A DNA stretch of 64,000 bases. It comes from Herbidospora sakaeratensis (GTDB lineage: Bacteria; Actinomycetota; Actinomycetes; Streptosporangiales; Streptosporangiaceae). The first letter of the stretch is position 1. Each line of letters opens with the position of its first letter. Under the pieces are notes generated by a model. That model worked only from the letters and a program-made list of their open reading frames with translations. It was not told the origin of the DNA and made no database searches. A program made the translations under genes and the position numbers. Positions 52,012 through 60,791 of the stretch are shown one piece after another. The stretch is from contig NZ_BBXC01000008.1 of NCBI RefSeq assembly GCF_001570525.1, positions 585,841-649,840 of the forward strand. The letters are read 5' to 3'.

Positions 52012-52212
52012 AACCCGATCCCGGCAACAGCTCGGTGCTACCCAAGCGGGCGGTCGATGCGTCGGCGGTGAGGGCGGCTCGCCCGGCTGATGCTCGCCAC
52101 CGACCCCGCCCCGGCCGTCGCAGAACCCCGCAGGCGCAGAACGACCGCCCGAGCCGGTCGCGTTCCGCTCCGCCGCCGCCCCGTCCTGCTGCGGGGGCTA
52201 CACGACGCTGGA

Positions 52213-52242
52213 CGGTTCGGCCTCTCCGTGGAGGCCGAACCG
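52213..52242. terminator. Terminator-like hairpin
   Basis: CGGTTCGGCCTC (52213-52224) pairs perfectly with GAGGCCGAACCG (52231-52242) around a 6-base loop. It lies downstream of the minus-strand secreted-protein gene ending at 52308 and could terminate it. The rest of 52012-52307 has no supported gene. Confidence 0.6.
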
Positions 52243-52307
52243 CTTCTCCGATCGCCTCCTGCGCGCCTGGGTAATCGCTGCTTAGGCCGGCGCGGACCAG
52301 ACAGGCT

Positions 52308-52937
52308 CTACAACCCGTGCTTACTCCACAGGAACAGTGCTGCGCCGTGAAGTTTCACGAACTGCCACTCGCTTGACGTCAGACCGGCTTTGACGTCTTT
52401 CAGGATCGGCGTGACATTGGCTTTGGTGAGATATCCGGCCACCATAACGTGCACCTGTTTGGCGCATTCCGACTGGGACTTCCCGCTTTTCTTCATCGCG
52501 AGAATCTTCTGGCTGATGTTCTTGTAATATGGTTCGAAGTGGCGGAGCAGGACCGCGTTGACCTTCGTCAGCGGGGCGCCGGAGGTCGAGCCGCTCGCCA
52601 GCTTCGCCAGGACCGTGATTTGACTTGCGGTGAGACCACTCGAGGTGATGAGAGTGGCGGATGATTCTTTTAATGTCTTGTTCGCGTAGATGTCCGCCGC
52701 CAGCTTGTCCAGGATTCTGGACAGTTGCTGATCGGTGAAGAACGTCGTCAGCAGCGCCTTGGTCTTGTCAATGACCGTCTGCTTGGGCGTGACAAGCGTT
52801 TGCGACCCCTGCAGCAGGCCCGATGGGGCTGACATCGATGCGTAGGCCGGTGAGGAAGAAGCTGCGCTTACCGCTGAGGCATTCGCAATACAGGCCGACA
52901 CCGTGAGGGCGGCGACCAGAAGAGAGGTTCGTGGCAC
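52308..52937 (-). CDS. Secreted hypothetical protein, 209 aa, lower GC
   Basis: GTG 52937 gives a signal peptide (TSLLVAALTVSACIANASAV, then SAASSSPAYA). The mature part is lysine- and threonine-rich and probably helical (QTVIDKTKALLTTFFTDQQL, LTKVNAVLLRHFEPYYKN, KKSGKSQSECAKQVHVMV). Base composition is clearly less GC-rich than its neighbours, consistent with acquisition. A lipoprotein reading with Cys in VSACIA is possible. No family is recognised. Confidence 0.65.
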   Translation of the reverse strand: MPRTSLLVAALTVSACIANASAVSAASSSPAYASMSAPSGLLQGSQTLVTPKQTVIDKTKALLTTFFTDQQLSRILDKLAADIYANKTLKESSATLITSSGLTASQITVLAKLASGSTSGAPLTKVNAVLLRHFEPYYKNISQKILAMKKSGKSQSECAKQVHVMVAGYLTKANVTPILKDVKAGLTSSEWQFVKLHGAALFLWSKHGL

Positions 52938-53733
52938 CGGCGTCAGGTTACTGATTTCCCCGGTGCCCGTCCACGCGACCTCGCGGCGCGGAGTTTTGGC
53001 GAGCAGACCGCCAATGCCGAGGTCGGCCGCGTCGAGCGTGCGTCCGCAGTACCGCGGATGACATGGGCGGCGCGAACCCGGTGCACTCTCTGTACAAGCA
53101 CACGCACAGGTCGATTCCCATCGCGCCATCCGCCGTGCCATTTCGCCCCGCGGGAAGCCTTCCTCTGCGGCCAGACCTGGTCAATGAGATTCGCTTGGGC
53201 CACGGCTGTCCCCCGGTCACCCATCGGTCATCAGCAGGGCGCCACGGCTTCCAGCCGAGTGCTCGCCACCCAGAATCCCCGGGCCGGTCTACGCAGTGAG
53301 CTGAGGCGTTCGAGCCGTAGGGCCGCCTGGCAGATGATCCATCCGGTCGTCATCGATCACCGTGAGAGTGCCGTCGCCGCACGATTCGAGGGTCGCGCAC
53401 CAGGTAGTCGACGAGGTTGGTCTACTCCGGACCGGGAAGTGCGCCCGCTCTGTGGTGACAGCCACCACCGGACAGGTCCACTCTGCTCGACCGGGAGGAA
53501 ACCATGGTCCAGCTTGACCCGGGCCTACTTCGAGTTTCTCGTCTGCGAAAGCAGATCCGGCTTGCGCCGCCGAGAAGAAATCACCGAATGCAAAGTCCGG
53601 CACACCACATTCGTGGCGATTATTGGATCAGCCTCATAAAGGTCACATACCCGACGAAAAACCCTCTGCGAAGTAACGCCGAACGCCTCCGCGTGCGATG
53701 TCAGAGCACACCTGAATTCACCCGGAGCCAGCG
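52938..53733. other. 800-bp stretch without a supported gene
   Basis: Several frames are open but none has a protein-like composition and a start signal together. A frame beginning at 53504 has a good GGAGG site but overlaps the next real gene for 180 bp and looks noncoding. The region is likely degraded accessory DNA. Confidence 0.5.
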
Positions 53734-54444
53734 ATGTCGAATCCGTACGGGCAGCAAGGACAACCTCCGCATTACGGGCCGCCCGTCTATGGGCCGCCTC
53801 CCGGACACGGGTATCCGCCACCTCCGCCGCCTCCCAAGCGGACCAACACCCTCGCCGTCCTCATGGTCACCGCGGTGGTCTTCCTGTTTCTCGTGGGGGG
53901 CTGCTTCGCGTTGATCCTCAACGTCGACGACGGCTCCGCCGACCGGGAGACGCTGGGCTCCCCCAGCCGCGGCCCGGTCACGAGCGAGCCCACCTCCCCC
54001 GCGACCGAGGAGCAGCCCGCCGGTGACGGCCCGGTGGCCGTCGGCGCCGCGATCACCCTGCACGGGATGGATTCCGACCTGCGGGTGGACGTCACCGTGA
54101 CCCGGGTCTTCGATCCGGCCACGCCGGCGAACGACTTCCTGAAGCCGGACGCGGGTTCCCGGTGGGTGGCGGTCGAACTGCGGCTGAAGAACACCGGGAC
54201 GGCCGTCTACAGCGACGCGCCCGGCAACGGTCTCAAGCTGATCGACACAGAAGGCCAGCAGTACAACCAGACCTTCGGGGAGGTGAAGGAGGGTGTGATC
54301 CTCTCGTCGATCACGGCCAACCCCGGTGACTCGCGTAAGGGCGTCATCCTGTTCGAGGTGGCTCAGGACGCCGGACTCGCGACCCTTCAAATGGCTCTGA
54401 ACAGCGGTTTCGCCGACGAAAAGGGCGAGTGGAAGCTCCCGTGA
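53734..54444 (+). CDS. DUF4352 membrane protein
   Basis: This 236-residue protein has a Pro/Gly/Tyr-rich N terminus (GPPVYGPPPGHGYPPPPPPP), one membrane helix (LAVLMVTAVVFLFLVGGCFA), a flexible linker and an extracytoplasmic DUF4352 immunoglobulin-like domain (SRWVAVELRLKNTGTAVYSD, GVILFEVAQDAGLATLQM). Such proteins are exported, membrane-anchored and of unknown function. It ends 2 bp from a convergent gene. Confidence 0.85.
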   Translation: MSNPYGQQGQPPHYGPPVYGPPPGHGYPPPPPPPKRTNTLAVLMVTAVVFLFLVGGCFALILNVDDGSADRETLGSPSRGPVTSEPTSPATEEQPAGDGPVAVGAAITLHGMDSDLRVDVTVTRVFDPATPANDFLKPDAGSRWVAVELRLKNTGTAVYSDAPGNGLKLIDTEGQQYNQTFGEVKEGVILSSITANPGDSRKGVILFEVAQDAGLATLQMALNSGFADEKGEWKLP

Positions 54445-54446
54445 CG

Positions 54447-55175
54447 TCAGCGGGGCCGGTTGCCCTTCTTCTTGCGCGCCGCCGGGGCGGCCCGGCGGCC
54501 GGAGCCGTTCTGGGCCGGTTTGCGGGGCTGCCGCTGGGCCGGTTTCTCCGCCGGGGTGTCGGCCGCGCGCCCGCGTGAGCTGTTGACCGTCCGGCCGCGG
54601 ACGACGCCGATGAAGTCTTCCACCAGGTCGGTGGTCGCGTCGGTCGGCCAGGCCAGGCCGATCTGGGACTGGGGGGCGTCCGGCATCGGCCGGTAGGTGA
54701 GATCCCTGCGGTGGTGGAGGCGGGCCAGCGACTGCGGGACCACGAGCAGGCCGCTGCCGGCCGCCACCAGTTCGACCGCGTCGGCCGTCGTGGCGGGGCG
54801 GGTGAACGCCGGGAGCCCGGGGCGGACCGCCCAGTCGATGGTGTCGTCGAGGGGGTGGAAGACCTCGTCGTCGGCCAGGTCGGCGACGGTCACCTCGTCG
54901 GCGGCGGTGGCCTCGTGATCTTTGGGGACCATGACCACCGTGATCTCCACGTAGAGGGGGATCACGCTGAGGCCCTCCCGGTCGACGGGGAGCCGCACGA
55001 ACGCCGCGTCGGCGGCGCCATCGCGCAGGAGGCCGACCGCCTCGGCCGCGGGCACCGCGAGGAGGGTGATCGGTACGTCCGGCATCCTCTCGGTCCAGAC
55101 GTTGACCCATTTCGCGGGGGTCACCCCGGGCACGTACGCCAGCCGGAACACCCTGCCGGTCTCCCCATCAGTCAC
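54447..55175 (-). CDS. LysR substrate-binding-domain protein lacking the HTH
   Basis: This 242-residue protein starts directly in a LysR-type effector domain (FRLAYVPGVTPAKWVNVWTE, GLLRDGAADAAFVRLPVD, AGSGLLVVPQSLARLH). It has no N-terminal DNA-binding domain. A basic, alanine/proline-rich tail (RRAAPAARKKKGNRPR) could contact nucleic acid. It is divergent from a DUF5997 gene, a pairing I recall from other actinobacteria; they may regulate together. Confidence 0.88.
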   Translation of the reverse strand: MTDGETGRVFRLAYVPGVTPAKWVNVWTERMPDVPITLLAVPAAEAVGLLRDGAADAAFVRLPVDREGLSVIPLYVEITVVMVPKDHEATAADEVTVADLADDEVFHPLDDTIDWAVRPGLPAFTRPATTADAVELVAAGSGLLVVPQSLARLHHRRDLTYRPMPDAPQSQIGLAWPTDATTDLVEDFIGVVRGRTVNSSRGRAADTPAEKPAQRQPRKPAQNGSGRRAAPAARKKKGNRPR

Positions 55176-55229
55176 CGCCCCAGGGTATCGACGTCAGGAA
55201 ACCCGTTCCGACTGACTATTCTCGACGCC

Positions 55230-55601
55230 ATGACCTCGTCCAAACCGAAGACCGTCCAGACGATGAAGCCCGAGACCGCGGCCAAGAAGCTGGACGTCCT
55301 GTTGTCGGCCACGCCCGCCGAGTTCCAGGAGGGTGTCGTCTCCCGGGACGAGCTGAACGAGCTGCAGTCGGCGCCGCCCGCCTGGCTCGTCGACCTGCGC
55401 CGCAACGGGCCGCATCCCAAGCAGGTCGTCGCCGCGAAGCTCGGCGTCTCGATCTCCGGCCTGATCAGGGGCGGGATCACCGAACCGCTCACCACCGCCG
55501 AGATCGACGCGCTGAAGGCCGAGAACCCGGCGTGGCTGGAGCGCGAGCGGTCCGTCCAGAAGGAGACCCGCAAAGAGGCGCTCCGCCTCAAGCAGCGATA
55601 G
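55230..55601 (+). CDS. DUF5997 family protein
   Basis: This 123-residue basic protein contains ETAAKKLDVLLSATPAEFQE, APPAWLVDLRRNGPHPKQVV and AAKLGVSISGLIRGGITEPL, which looks like a small HTH-like nucleic-acid-binding domain. TATTCT about 10 bp before the ATG indicates a leaderless transcript. It is divergent from the HTH-less LysR-domain gene and could supply its DNA-binding function; this is inference. Confidence 0.82.
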   Translation: MTSSKPKTVQTMKPETAAKKLDVLLSATPAEFQEGVVSRDELNELQSAPPAWLVDLRRNGPHPKQVVAAKLGVSISGLIRGGITEPLTTAEIDALKAENPAWLERERSVQKETRKEALRLKQR

Positions 55602-55665
55602 AGCCGCAAGCGGCGATGGACGTGACGGCGGTCAACGCGGAGCCCATCCGGCGCGTCCTTCCCAC

Positions 55666-56082
55666 GTGTCCACTTCTCGGCTTGAGATCTTCGCCCTGAC
55701 CATGGGCGTGATCGGCCTTGTCGCCCTCGTGGTCCTCGTGATTCAGGGGATCGGGCTTTTCGTCCACGTCATGTCCACGCCCGACGGGCAGCCCGCCGAG
55801 GTCCGGCTCGCGGTCTCCGGAAGCGGGGCCCGGCAGACCGGCCCGTTCACCACGTCGGGCCCCTGGGAGCTCCACTACACGCTGGACTGCGCGAACACCG
55901 AAGTCCGGGAGGGCGCCGGCGGCATCGAGATCGCCCTCTTCGAGGACGAGAACCGCAAGGCCGCCGTGGTCGACGACCACGGCGACCACCTCGACAAGCG
56001 GGTGCGCCGCACCGAGGCCGGCACGTTCACCCTCGCCGTTCGGGCGCCGTGCCCGTGGACGATCCAGGTGACCGGGCCGTGA
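55666..56082 (+). CDS. Membrane-anchored hypothetical protein, 138 aa
   Basis: There is one N-terminal helix (FALTMGVIGLVALVVLVIQG) and an extracytoplasmic beta-rich domain with two cysteines (TLDCANTEV, RAPCPWTIQV). The final strands resemble a small sandwich fold. The GTG start gives the shortest n-region (STSRLEI). Not recognised. Confidence 0.65.
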   Translation: MSTSRLEIFALTMGVIGLVALVVLVIQGIGLFVHVMSTPDGQPAEVRLAVSGSGARQTGPFTTSGPWELHYTLDCANTEVREGAGGIEIALFEDENRKAAVVDDHGDHLDKRVRRTEAGTFTLAVRAPCPWTIQVTGP

Positions 56083-56148
56083 CACGCCGATGTCCCGCGT
56101 CTTCCGTTCCCGTGGGGCGACGATCCGTCGCCGAAGGGCACTGACCCC

Positions 56149-56345
56149 ATGGGCAAGCTGGTAGACGACCGCATCCCCGCCATCATCCGCGAAAGCGGCG
56201 GGAACCCGAGGAACTCGCCGACCTCCTCGAAGTGCTGAAAGCCGTCGCCGCCCGCCACGGCCACTCCTGGGAACACGTCGAGCACGTCGCCGAAGACAGA
56301 AGCGCTCGACGCGGCGCCTTCACCGCACGGCTCTACCTGCACTGA
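56149..56345 (+). pseudogene. Nucleoside-triphosphate pyrophosphohydrolase remnant
   Basis: The 5' part reads MGKLVDDRIPAIIRESGGN, the hallmark start of MazG-like/phosphoribosyl-ATP pyrophosphohydrolase proteins. A second frame then gives EELADLLEVLKAVAARHGHS and ARRGAFTARLYLH with a stop. The conserved middle segment is deleted and the frame is shifted, so the gene is dead. Confidence 0.75.
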
Positions 56346-56925
56346 CGAACGCGACGATCGCCCCGACGAACTCCTCCGGCTGTTCGAGGTGCCCCATGTG
56401 CCCGCTCTCATCGAGCACCGTCAGGCGCGCCCCCGGGATGAGCTCCTCGGCCTCCCGGCGGCGGGCCCTGGTCAGCGCGGCGCGTCGTCGTGGGCCAGGT
56501 CGGCCGTGCTCACCAGGGATTCCGCGAGTTCCAGCGGGCCTCGCTGAGGCGGCCGCGGACGGTGCCGACGGGCAGCTCGCACAGTGCGGCGATCTGGTCG
56601 TAGGAGGTGACGTCGCTGAAGTAGCGCAGACGAGCTCGGAGAGGTCGTTCAGCACGTGCCAGACCCAGTCGCGCAGCGCCCGGCGCTCCAGCAGCTCCTC
56701 CGGAGTGGGGCCGGGCGCGGGGAGTTCGGCGGCGGGGAGGGGGACGGCGGCGGCGGTCCGCAACCGGGCCCGGCAGGCGTTGCGGACGATCGCCCGCAAC
56801 CACGGCCCCGCGGCGTCGGGGTCGCGCAGGTCGTCGATCCGCCGGACGGCGACGAGCATGGCGTCCTGGACGGCGTCCTCGGCGTCGGCACGGTGGCCCA
56901 GGAGCGCGAGCGCCACGGCGTGCAT
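56320..56925 (-). pseudogene. ECF sigma factor joined to an alpha/beta-hydrolase tail
   Basis: The upstream half encodes sigma region 2 (LGHRADAEDAVQDAMLVAVR, GPWLRAIVRNACRARLR). Region 4 continues in a second frame (VTSYDQIAALCELPVGTVRG then RLSEAR), and a last piece (AESLVSTADLAHDDAPR) is in a third. After that, the original frame ends with an alpha/beta-hydrolase C terminus (LIPGARLTVLDESGHMGHLE). Frameshifts and a deletion have fused two broken genes. Confidence 0.75.
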
Positions 56926-57066
56926 GCCGGCCCGGTGCCGGGAGAGCAGCAGGCCGAGGCCCCCTCAGGTCTGTGACCTGGGCAAGCTTGGGCGAGGAAA
57001 GCGGGAGAGCTAGCAAGCCAGAGTTGAGAAGGAAGCGTCTCCCATGGCCTCGCGACGACGACCGTA

Positions 57067-59172
57067 TCAGCCGGGAATCAGCTCGTGCAGCGTCGCGGCG
57101 GTGATCACCCTCGCGCCGGGCGGCGGGTCGGCGGGCGCGGCCAGGCCGACGAAGGTCACGCGGTCGGTCACCGCCGATCTGGCCCGGAGCAGGTCGACGA
57201 GGTAGCCGACGCGCAGATACTCGCGTTCGACGATCGAGCGCACCAGCAGGCTCGTGGTCAGCCGGTGCGACTCCACCTGGTTGAAGGCCGGATGGCCCTT
57301 CAGGTAGAGGTGCAGCCACTTCGCCCGCCATCCGCCGGCCTCGTCGCGGAGGAAGGCCAGCGGGAGGGCGACCCGGCCGGCGCCGCGCAGGTCCGACTTG
57401 GCCCGTACCGTCCGGGCCTCGAACGGCCTGCCCAGTTGGTCCTCCGACCGGATCATGAAGCCGAAGAACGCCTCGGCCGCGTCGTCGAACCTCTCTCCGC
57501 TGAAGACGTCGACCTGCGGGATGATGATCGGCCGGGTCGCCTGCGCGAGGCGGACGTCGACGAACTCCGACGCGCCGTGGGGCGCTTCGGTGAGGTCGCC
57601 GGAGTACTGGGCGAAGCCGGTGCGGTAGTTGGTCCACGACACGTGCCGGGCGTCGCCGTAGTCGGCGTCGAGCATGAGGGCCGACAGGTCGTAGTCGGTG
57701 GTGCGCTCGTTCTCGCGCCAGTGGACGAAGAAGCGCAGCAGCTCCCCGTCGATCGATGAGACCGAGCCGCGCGGCAGCAGGCCGAGCCCCGGGGCGACCG
57801 CCTTGCCCGACAGGGGCAGGGCGACGTCGAGCACGTCGTCGTCCACGACCAGCACGCCCGGGTCGGGGAGGCGGCGGCCGATCTCCTCGTCGAGGAGGGC
57901 CAGCGCCTCGGCGACGACCCCGCCGTCGAGCGGGGGCCGCGTGTCGGGGGTGACCCAGGCGCGGCCGTGCCGGTTGGCGAACACCCTGGGCGCGGAGGCG
58001 GCGGCGCGGTTCTGGAGGTGCTCGCGCAGTGACAGCAGCACCCGGCCCGAGGTGCTCGCGGCGGCCTGACGGGCGGCGTACAGGACCGAAGAAGGGGACT
58101 CCCCCGCCCGCAGCAGGTGGTCGAGGCGGCGCAGCAGCGCGCCGGGGCTGTCGCCCAGCAGCCGCAGGGCCTCGCTGACGCGGCCCGCCGCCAGGGCGGT
58201 CTCGACCCGGCCGGGCAGGCTCACGGCCGGGCGTTCGCCCCGGGCGACCTCGAAGACGTGGGCGGCGCGCGGGAACCTGGGGTGTTCGTGGGCGTGCAGC
58301 CGCTCGCCGAGGCGTTTCCACTGTTCGCGGTGGCGGGGCACGTCGCCCAGCTTGGCGGTGGTCGCGACGCCGTCGAGGGCGGCCAGCAGGGCGCGCCGCT
58401 CGGCCCGGGTGAACGATCGGAAGCGGGTCGGGCCGAGCAGCGTGACGTCGCCGCCCGAGAGGCCGCAGGCCAGCCGCAGCACGTCGGTGACGGTGTCGAC
58501 CAGCGGCGGTCGCCCGGCGGCGAACCTGGCCTCGTTGAGCACGGCTCGGTTCTCCCGTACGGGGATGCGTCCCGGCTCCCCCACGCACACCGCGGCCAGG
58601 TCGCGGAGCAGCGTCACGTCCTCGGGCGACAGGGGGACCTGCGACCCGGCCAGCGAGGCGAACAGCGCCTCGGCCTCGGCGGCGAGGGGGCCGCCCAGGT
58701 CGAGCACGGTCACCCGGTCGCCAGCGAGCGGCACGAGCTCGGCGTGCGCCGCCAGCAGGTCGGCGTAGCTGTGGCGGTAGACGCCGTAGCCGGGCAGCGT
58801 CAGCAGGTTGCCGGGCGACACCCGCCCGGCGGCGACGGGGTCGCGCAGCGCCTCGGCCAGCAGACCGGCCCAGAACTCGACCGTGTCGGGCACGTTCCTG
58901 GGAAAGTCGACGAAGTAGGCGTTGTGCCGCACGTGGTCGCCGACCAGCGTCCGGACGGCGGCCAGCACACGGACGCCCAGGTCGACGACCTCACCGGCGG
59001 GCAGCCGGCCCAGGCGGTCGAGCAGCGCCGGGGAGCAGGCGAAGCCGACGCTGAGCAGGGCGGCGTCGAGCTGGCGGGCGGCGGGCGCGCCGGGCGTGCC
59101 CTCCACGGGCTCCGGCGAGGGGTCCATGGGCACCCTGAGACGGCGCGTGATGACGAGGCTCTCCAGTGCCAT
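57067..59172 (-). CDS. Large TerD-domain-like protein (MXAN_6230/SCO0854-type)
   Basis: From ATG 59172 the protein has 701 residues. The N terminus (MALESLVITRRLRVPMD) and helical middle (DVTLLGPTRFRSFTRAERRA) match my recollection of the MXAN_6230/SCO0854 family. The C-terminal third has a TerD-like strand-rich domain with acidic motifs (LSALMLDADYGDARHVSWTN, EFVDVRLAQATRPIIIPQVD). No RING-type cysteines are seen, although that family name mentions them. TerD domains bind calcium and occur in stress and phage-defence-linked gene sets. Function is unknown. Confidence 0.7.
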   Translation of the reverse strand: MALESLVITRRLRVPMDPSPEPVEGTPGAPAARQLDAALLSVGFACSPALLDRLGRLPAGEVVDLGVRVLAAVRTLVGDHVRHNAYFVDFPRNVPDTVEFWAGLLAEALRDPVAAGRVSPGNLLTLPGYGVYRHSYADLLAAHAELVPLAGDRVTVLDLGGPLAAEAEALFASLAGSQVPLSPEDVTLLRDLAAVCVGEPGRIPVRENRAVLNEARFAAGRPPLVDTVTDVLRLACGLSGGDVTLLGPTRFRSFTRAERRALLAALDGVATTAKLGDVPRHREQWKRLGERLHAHEHPRFPRAAHVFEVARGERPAVSLPGRVETALAAGRVSEALRLLGDSPGALLRRLDHLLRAGESPSSVLYAARQAAASTSGRVLLSLREHLQNRAAASAPRVFANRHGRAWVTPDTRPPLDGGVVAEALALLDEEIGRRLPDPGVLVVDDDVLDVALPLSGKAVAPGLGLLPRGSVSSIDGELLRFFVHWRENERTTDYDLSALMLDADYGDARHVSWTNYRTGFAQYSGDLTEAPHGASEFVDVRLAQATRPIIIPQVDVFSGERFDDAAEAFFGFMIRSEDQLGRPFEARTVRAKSDLRGAGRVALPLAFLRDEAGGWRAKWLHLYLKGHPAFNQVESHRLTTSLLVRSIVEREYLRVGYLVDLLRARSAVTDRVTFVGLAAPADPPPGARVITAATLHELIPG

Positions 59173-59294
59173 CGGCACAGCATCACACAAGAGGTGCATT
59201 CTGCGGCAACGCGAAATTGGCCTGGGGTTCAGGTGAGCCTCCAAAGCTCTTCAGGTCGGGGACACACCGCCTGGCCGTACCGCAGGAGTTACGA

Positions 59295-60791
59295 ATGAGC
59301 ATTTCTCGCCGCCAGATCTTTTCCGGAAGCGCCGCCACCGCCGTCGGCCTCGCCGTCGGGGGCGTGCTGCCCACCCTTGGCGCGACCCCGGCCTCGGCCG
59401 CCTCCAGCACGGGCGCCGCCGGGCGGCCGCTGCGTCCGTTCCCGCCGCTGAAGGACGACCCCAACGGCATCCTCGCGCTGCCCGAGGGCTTCTCGTACAA
59501 GATCGTCACCCGTGAGGGCCTGACCGACATGTCGTTCGGCCAGGGCAAGACGCCCGGCATGCACGACGGCACCGGTGTCGTGGGCATGAAGCACTCCGGC
59601 CTGACCTTCATCTTGAACCACGAGTCGGCGCCGCACGCGGTCACGCACGGCGTCCCGCACATCCCCGGCACCGTCTACGACCCGGGCGCGCCGAACGCCG
59701 GCGGCTGCACGGTCGTCACCACCGACCCCAACGGCAACCTCACCGGCCAGTGGGTCGGCATCTCCGGCACGGTCCGCAACTGCGCCGGCGGCGTCACCCC
59801 GTGGGGCACCTGGCTGACCTGCGAGGAGTCGTCGAACCGCGCCGGCAGCAGCTGGTCGGGCGGCGGCCAGACCGGCACCTACCAGAAGGACCACGGCTAC
59901 GTCTTCGAGGTCTACCCCGACCCGTCGAACCAGCAGCTGCCCAAGCCGATCAAGGCGTTCGGCCGCTTCGACCACGAGGCCCTCGCCGTCGAGCCCAAGC
60001 AGCGCCGCGTCTACCTCTCCGAGGACGCCAGCGGCCCCAACGGCCTGTTCTACCGGTGGACGGCCAGCCAGGGCCGCCTGGAGAAGGGCATCGCCGACCA
60101 GCTCGGCGACACCGAGGGCACCCTTGAGGCGATGCAGATCCGCCTGGACGACGGCAGCATCGTCCCCGACGTCGCCTACATCACCTCGGCGCAGCTCGGC
60201 CGCCCCTTCAACGTGACCTGGGCGCCGGTCCCCGACCGTGACGCCAAGACCACGCCGACGCGCCTCCAGTTCGCCGACGGCACCGTCACCCGCGGCAAGA
60301 AGTTCGAGGGCGTGTGGAGCAACGGCGACGGCTGCTACATCGTCAACAGCTACGCCTTCGCCACCGCCGACCTGCCCCCGGACGCCGCCAAGCACGACGG
60401 CATGGTCTGGTTCTACGACTACAAGGACGAGACCATCACGCTGGTCACGTACTTCCCGCACAACCCCTTCTCCGAGGGCGAGGGCGTGAACCCGAAGTAC
60501 GCCGACATGACCTTCGACGGCCCCGACAACGTGACCGTCACCCCGTGGGGCACGCTGGTCCTGGCCGAGGACGGCGCCCGCGCCTCCCACGTGCTCAGCT
60601 CGGTCCCGGGCGGCCCGACCTACGCCATCGCCCGCAACCAGCTCCAGATCGGCACCAGCAACGGCCAGCCGACCTACTCGGAGTTCACCGGCCCGACCTT
60701 CTCCCCTGACGGCAAGGTCCTGTTCGTGAACATCCAGACCCCGGGCATCACCCTGGCCATCACCGGCCCGTGGCAGGACTACCTGCGCTGA
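59295..60791 (+). CDS. Tat-exported PhoX/DUF839 family phosphatase-like protein
   Basis: This 498-residue precursor has a twin-arginine signal (SRRQIFSGSAATAVG) ending near ATPASA. The DUF839 propeller shows HDGTGVVGMKHSGLTFILNH, TPWGTWLTCEES, FGRFDHEALAVEP and YLSEDASGPNGLFYR, residues used in PhoX-type enzymes to bind Ca and Fe. An AGGAG site precedes the ATG by 7 bp. Phosphate-ester hydrolysis outside the cell is the family's best-known activity. Its 3' end overlaps a convergent gene by 13 bp. Confidence 0.88.
   Translation: MSISRRQIFSGSAATAVGLAVGGVLPTLGATPASAASSTGAAGRPLRPFPPLKDDPNGILALPEGFSYKIVTREGLTDMSFGQGKTPGMHDGTGVVGMKHSGLTFILNHESAPHAVTHGVPHIPGTVYDPGAPNAGGCTVVTTDPNGNLTGQWVGISGTVRNCAGGVTPWGTWLTCEESSNRAGSSWSGGGQTGTYQKDHGYVFEVYPDPSNQQLPKPIKAFGRFDHEALAVEPKQRRVYLSEDASGPNGLFYRWTASQGRLEKGIADQLGDTEGTLEAMQIRLDDGSIVPDVAYITSAQLGRPFNVTWAPVPDRDAKTTPTRLQFADGTVTRGKKFEGVWSNGDGCYIVNSYAFATADLPPDAAKHDGMVWFYDYKDETITLVTYFPHNPFSEGEGVNPKYADMTFDGPDNVTVTPWGTLVLAEDGARASHVLSSVPGGPTYAIARNQLQIGTSNGQPTYSEFTGPTFSPDGKVLFVNIQTPGITLAITGPWQDYLR

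Noticed and set aside
52090-52350. Plus-strand 86-codon frame
   Set aside because: Arg/Pro-rich composition, no start signal, and it contains a perfect terminator-like hairpin.
53504-53914. Plus-strand frame with a good GGAGG ribosome-binding site
   Set aside because: It overlaps the DUF4352 gene in another frame for 180 bp and has no recognisable or protein-like features.
56510-58588. Long minus-strand frame overlapping the TerD-like gene
   Set aside because: It is an Arg/Pro-rich shadow frame of the TerD-like gene; only its last 40 codons carry meaning, as a displaced piece of the sigma-factor pseudogene.
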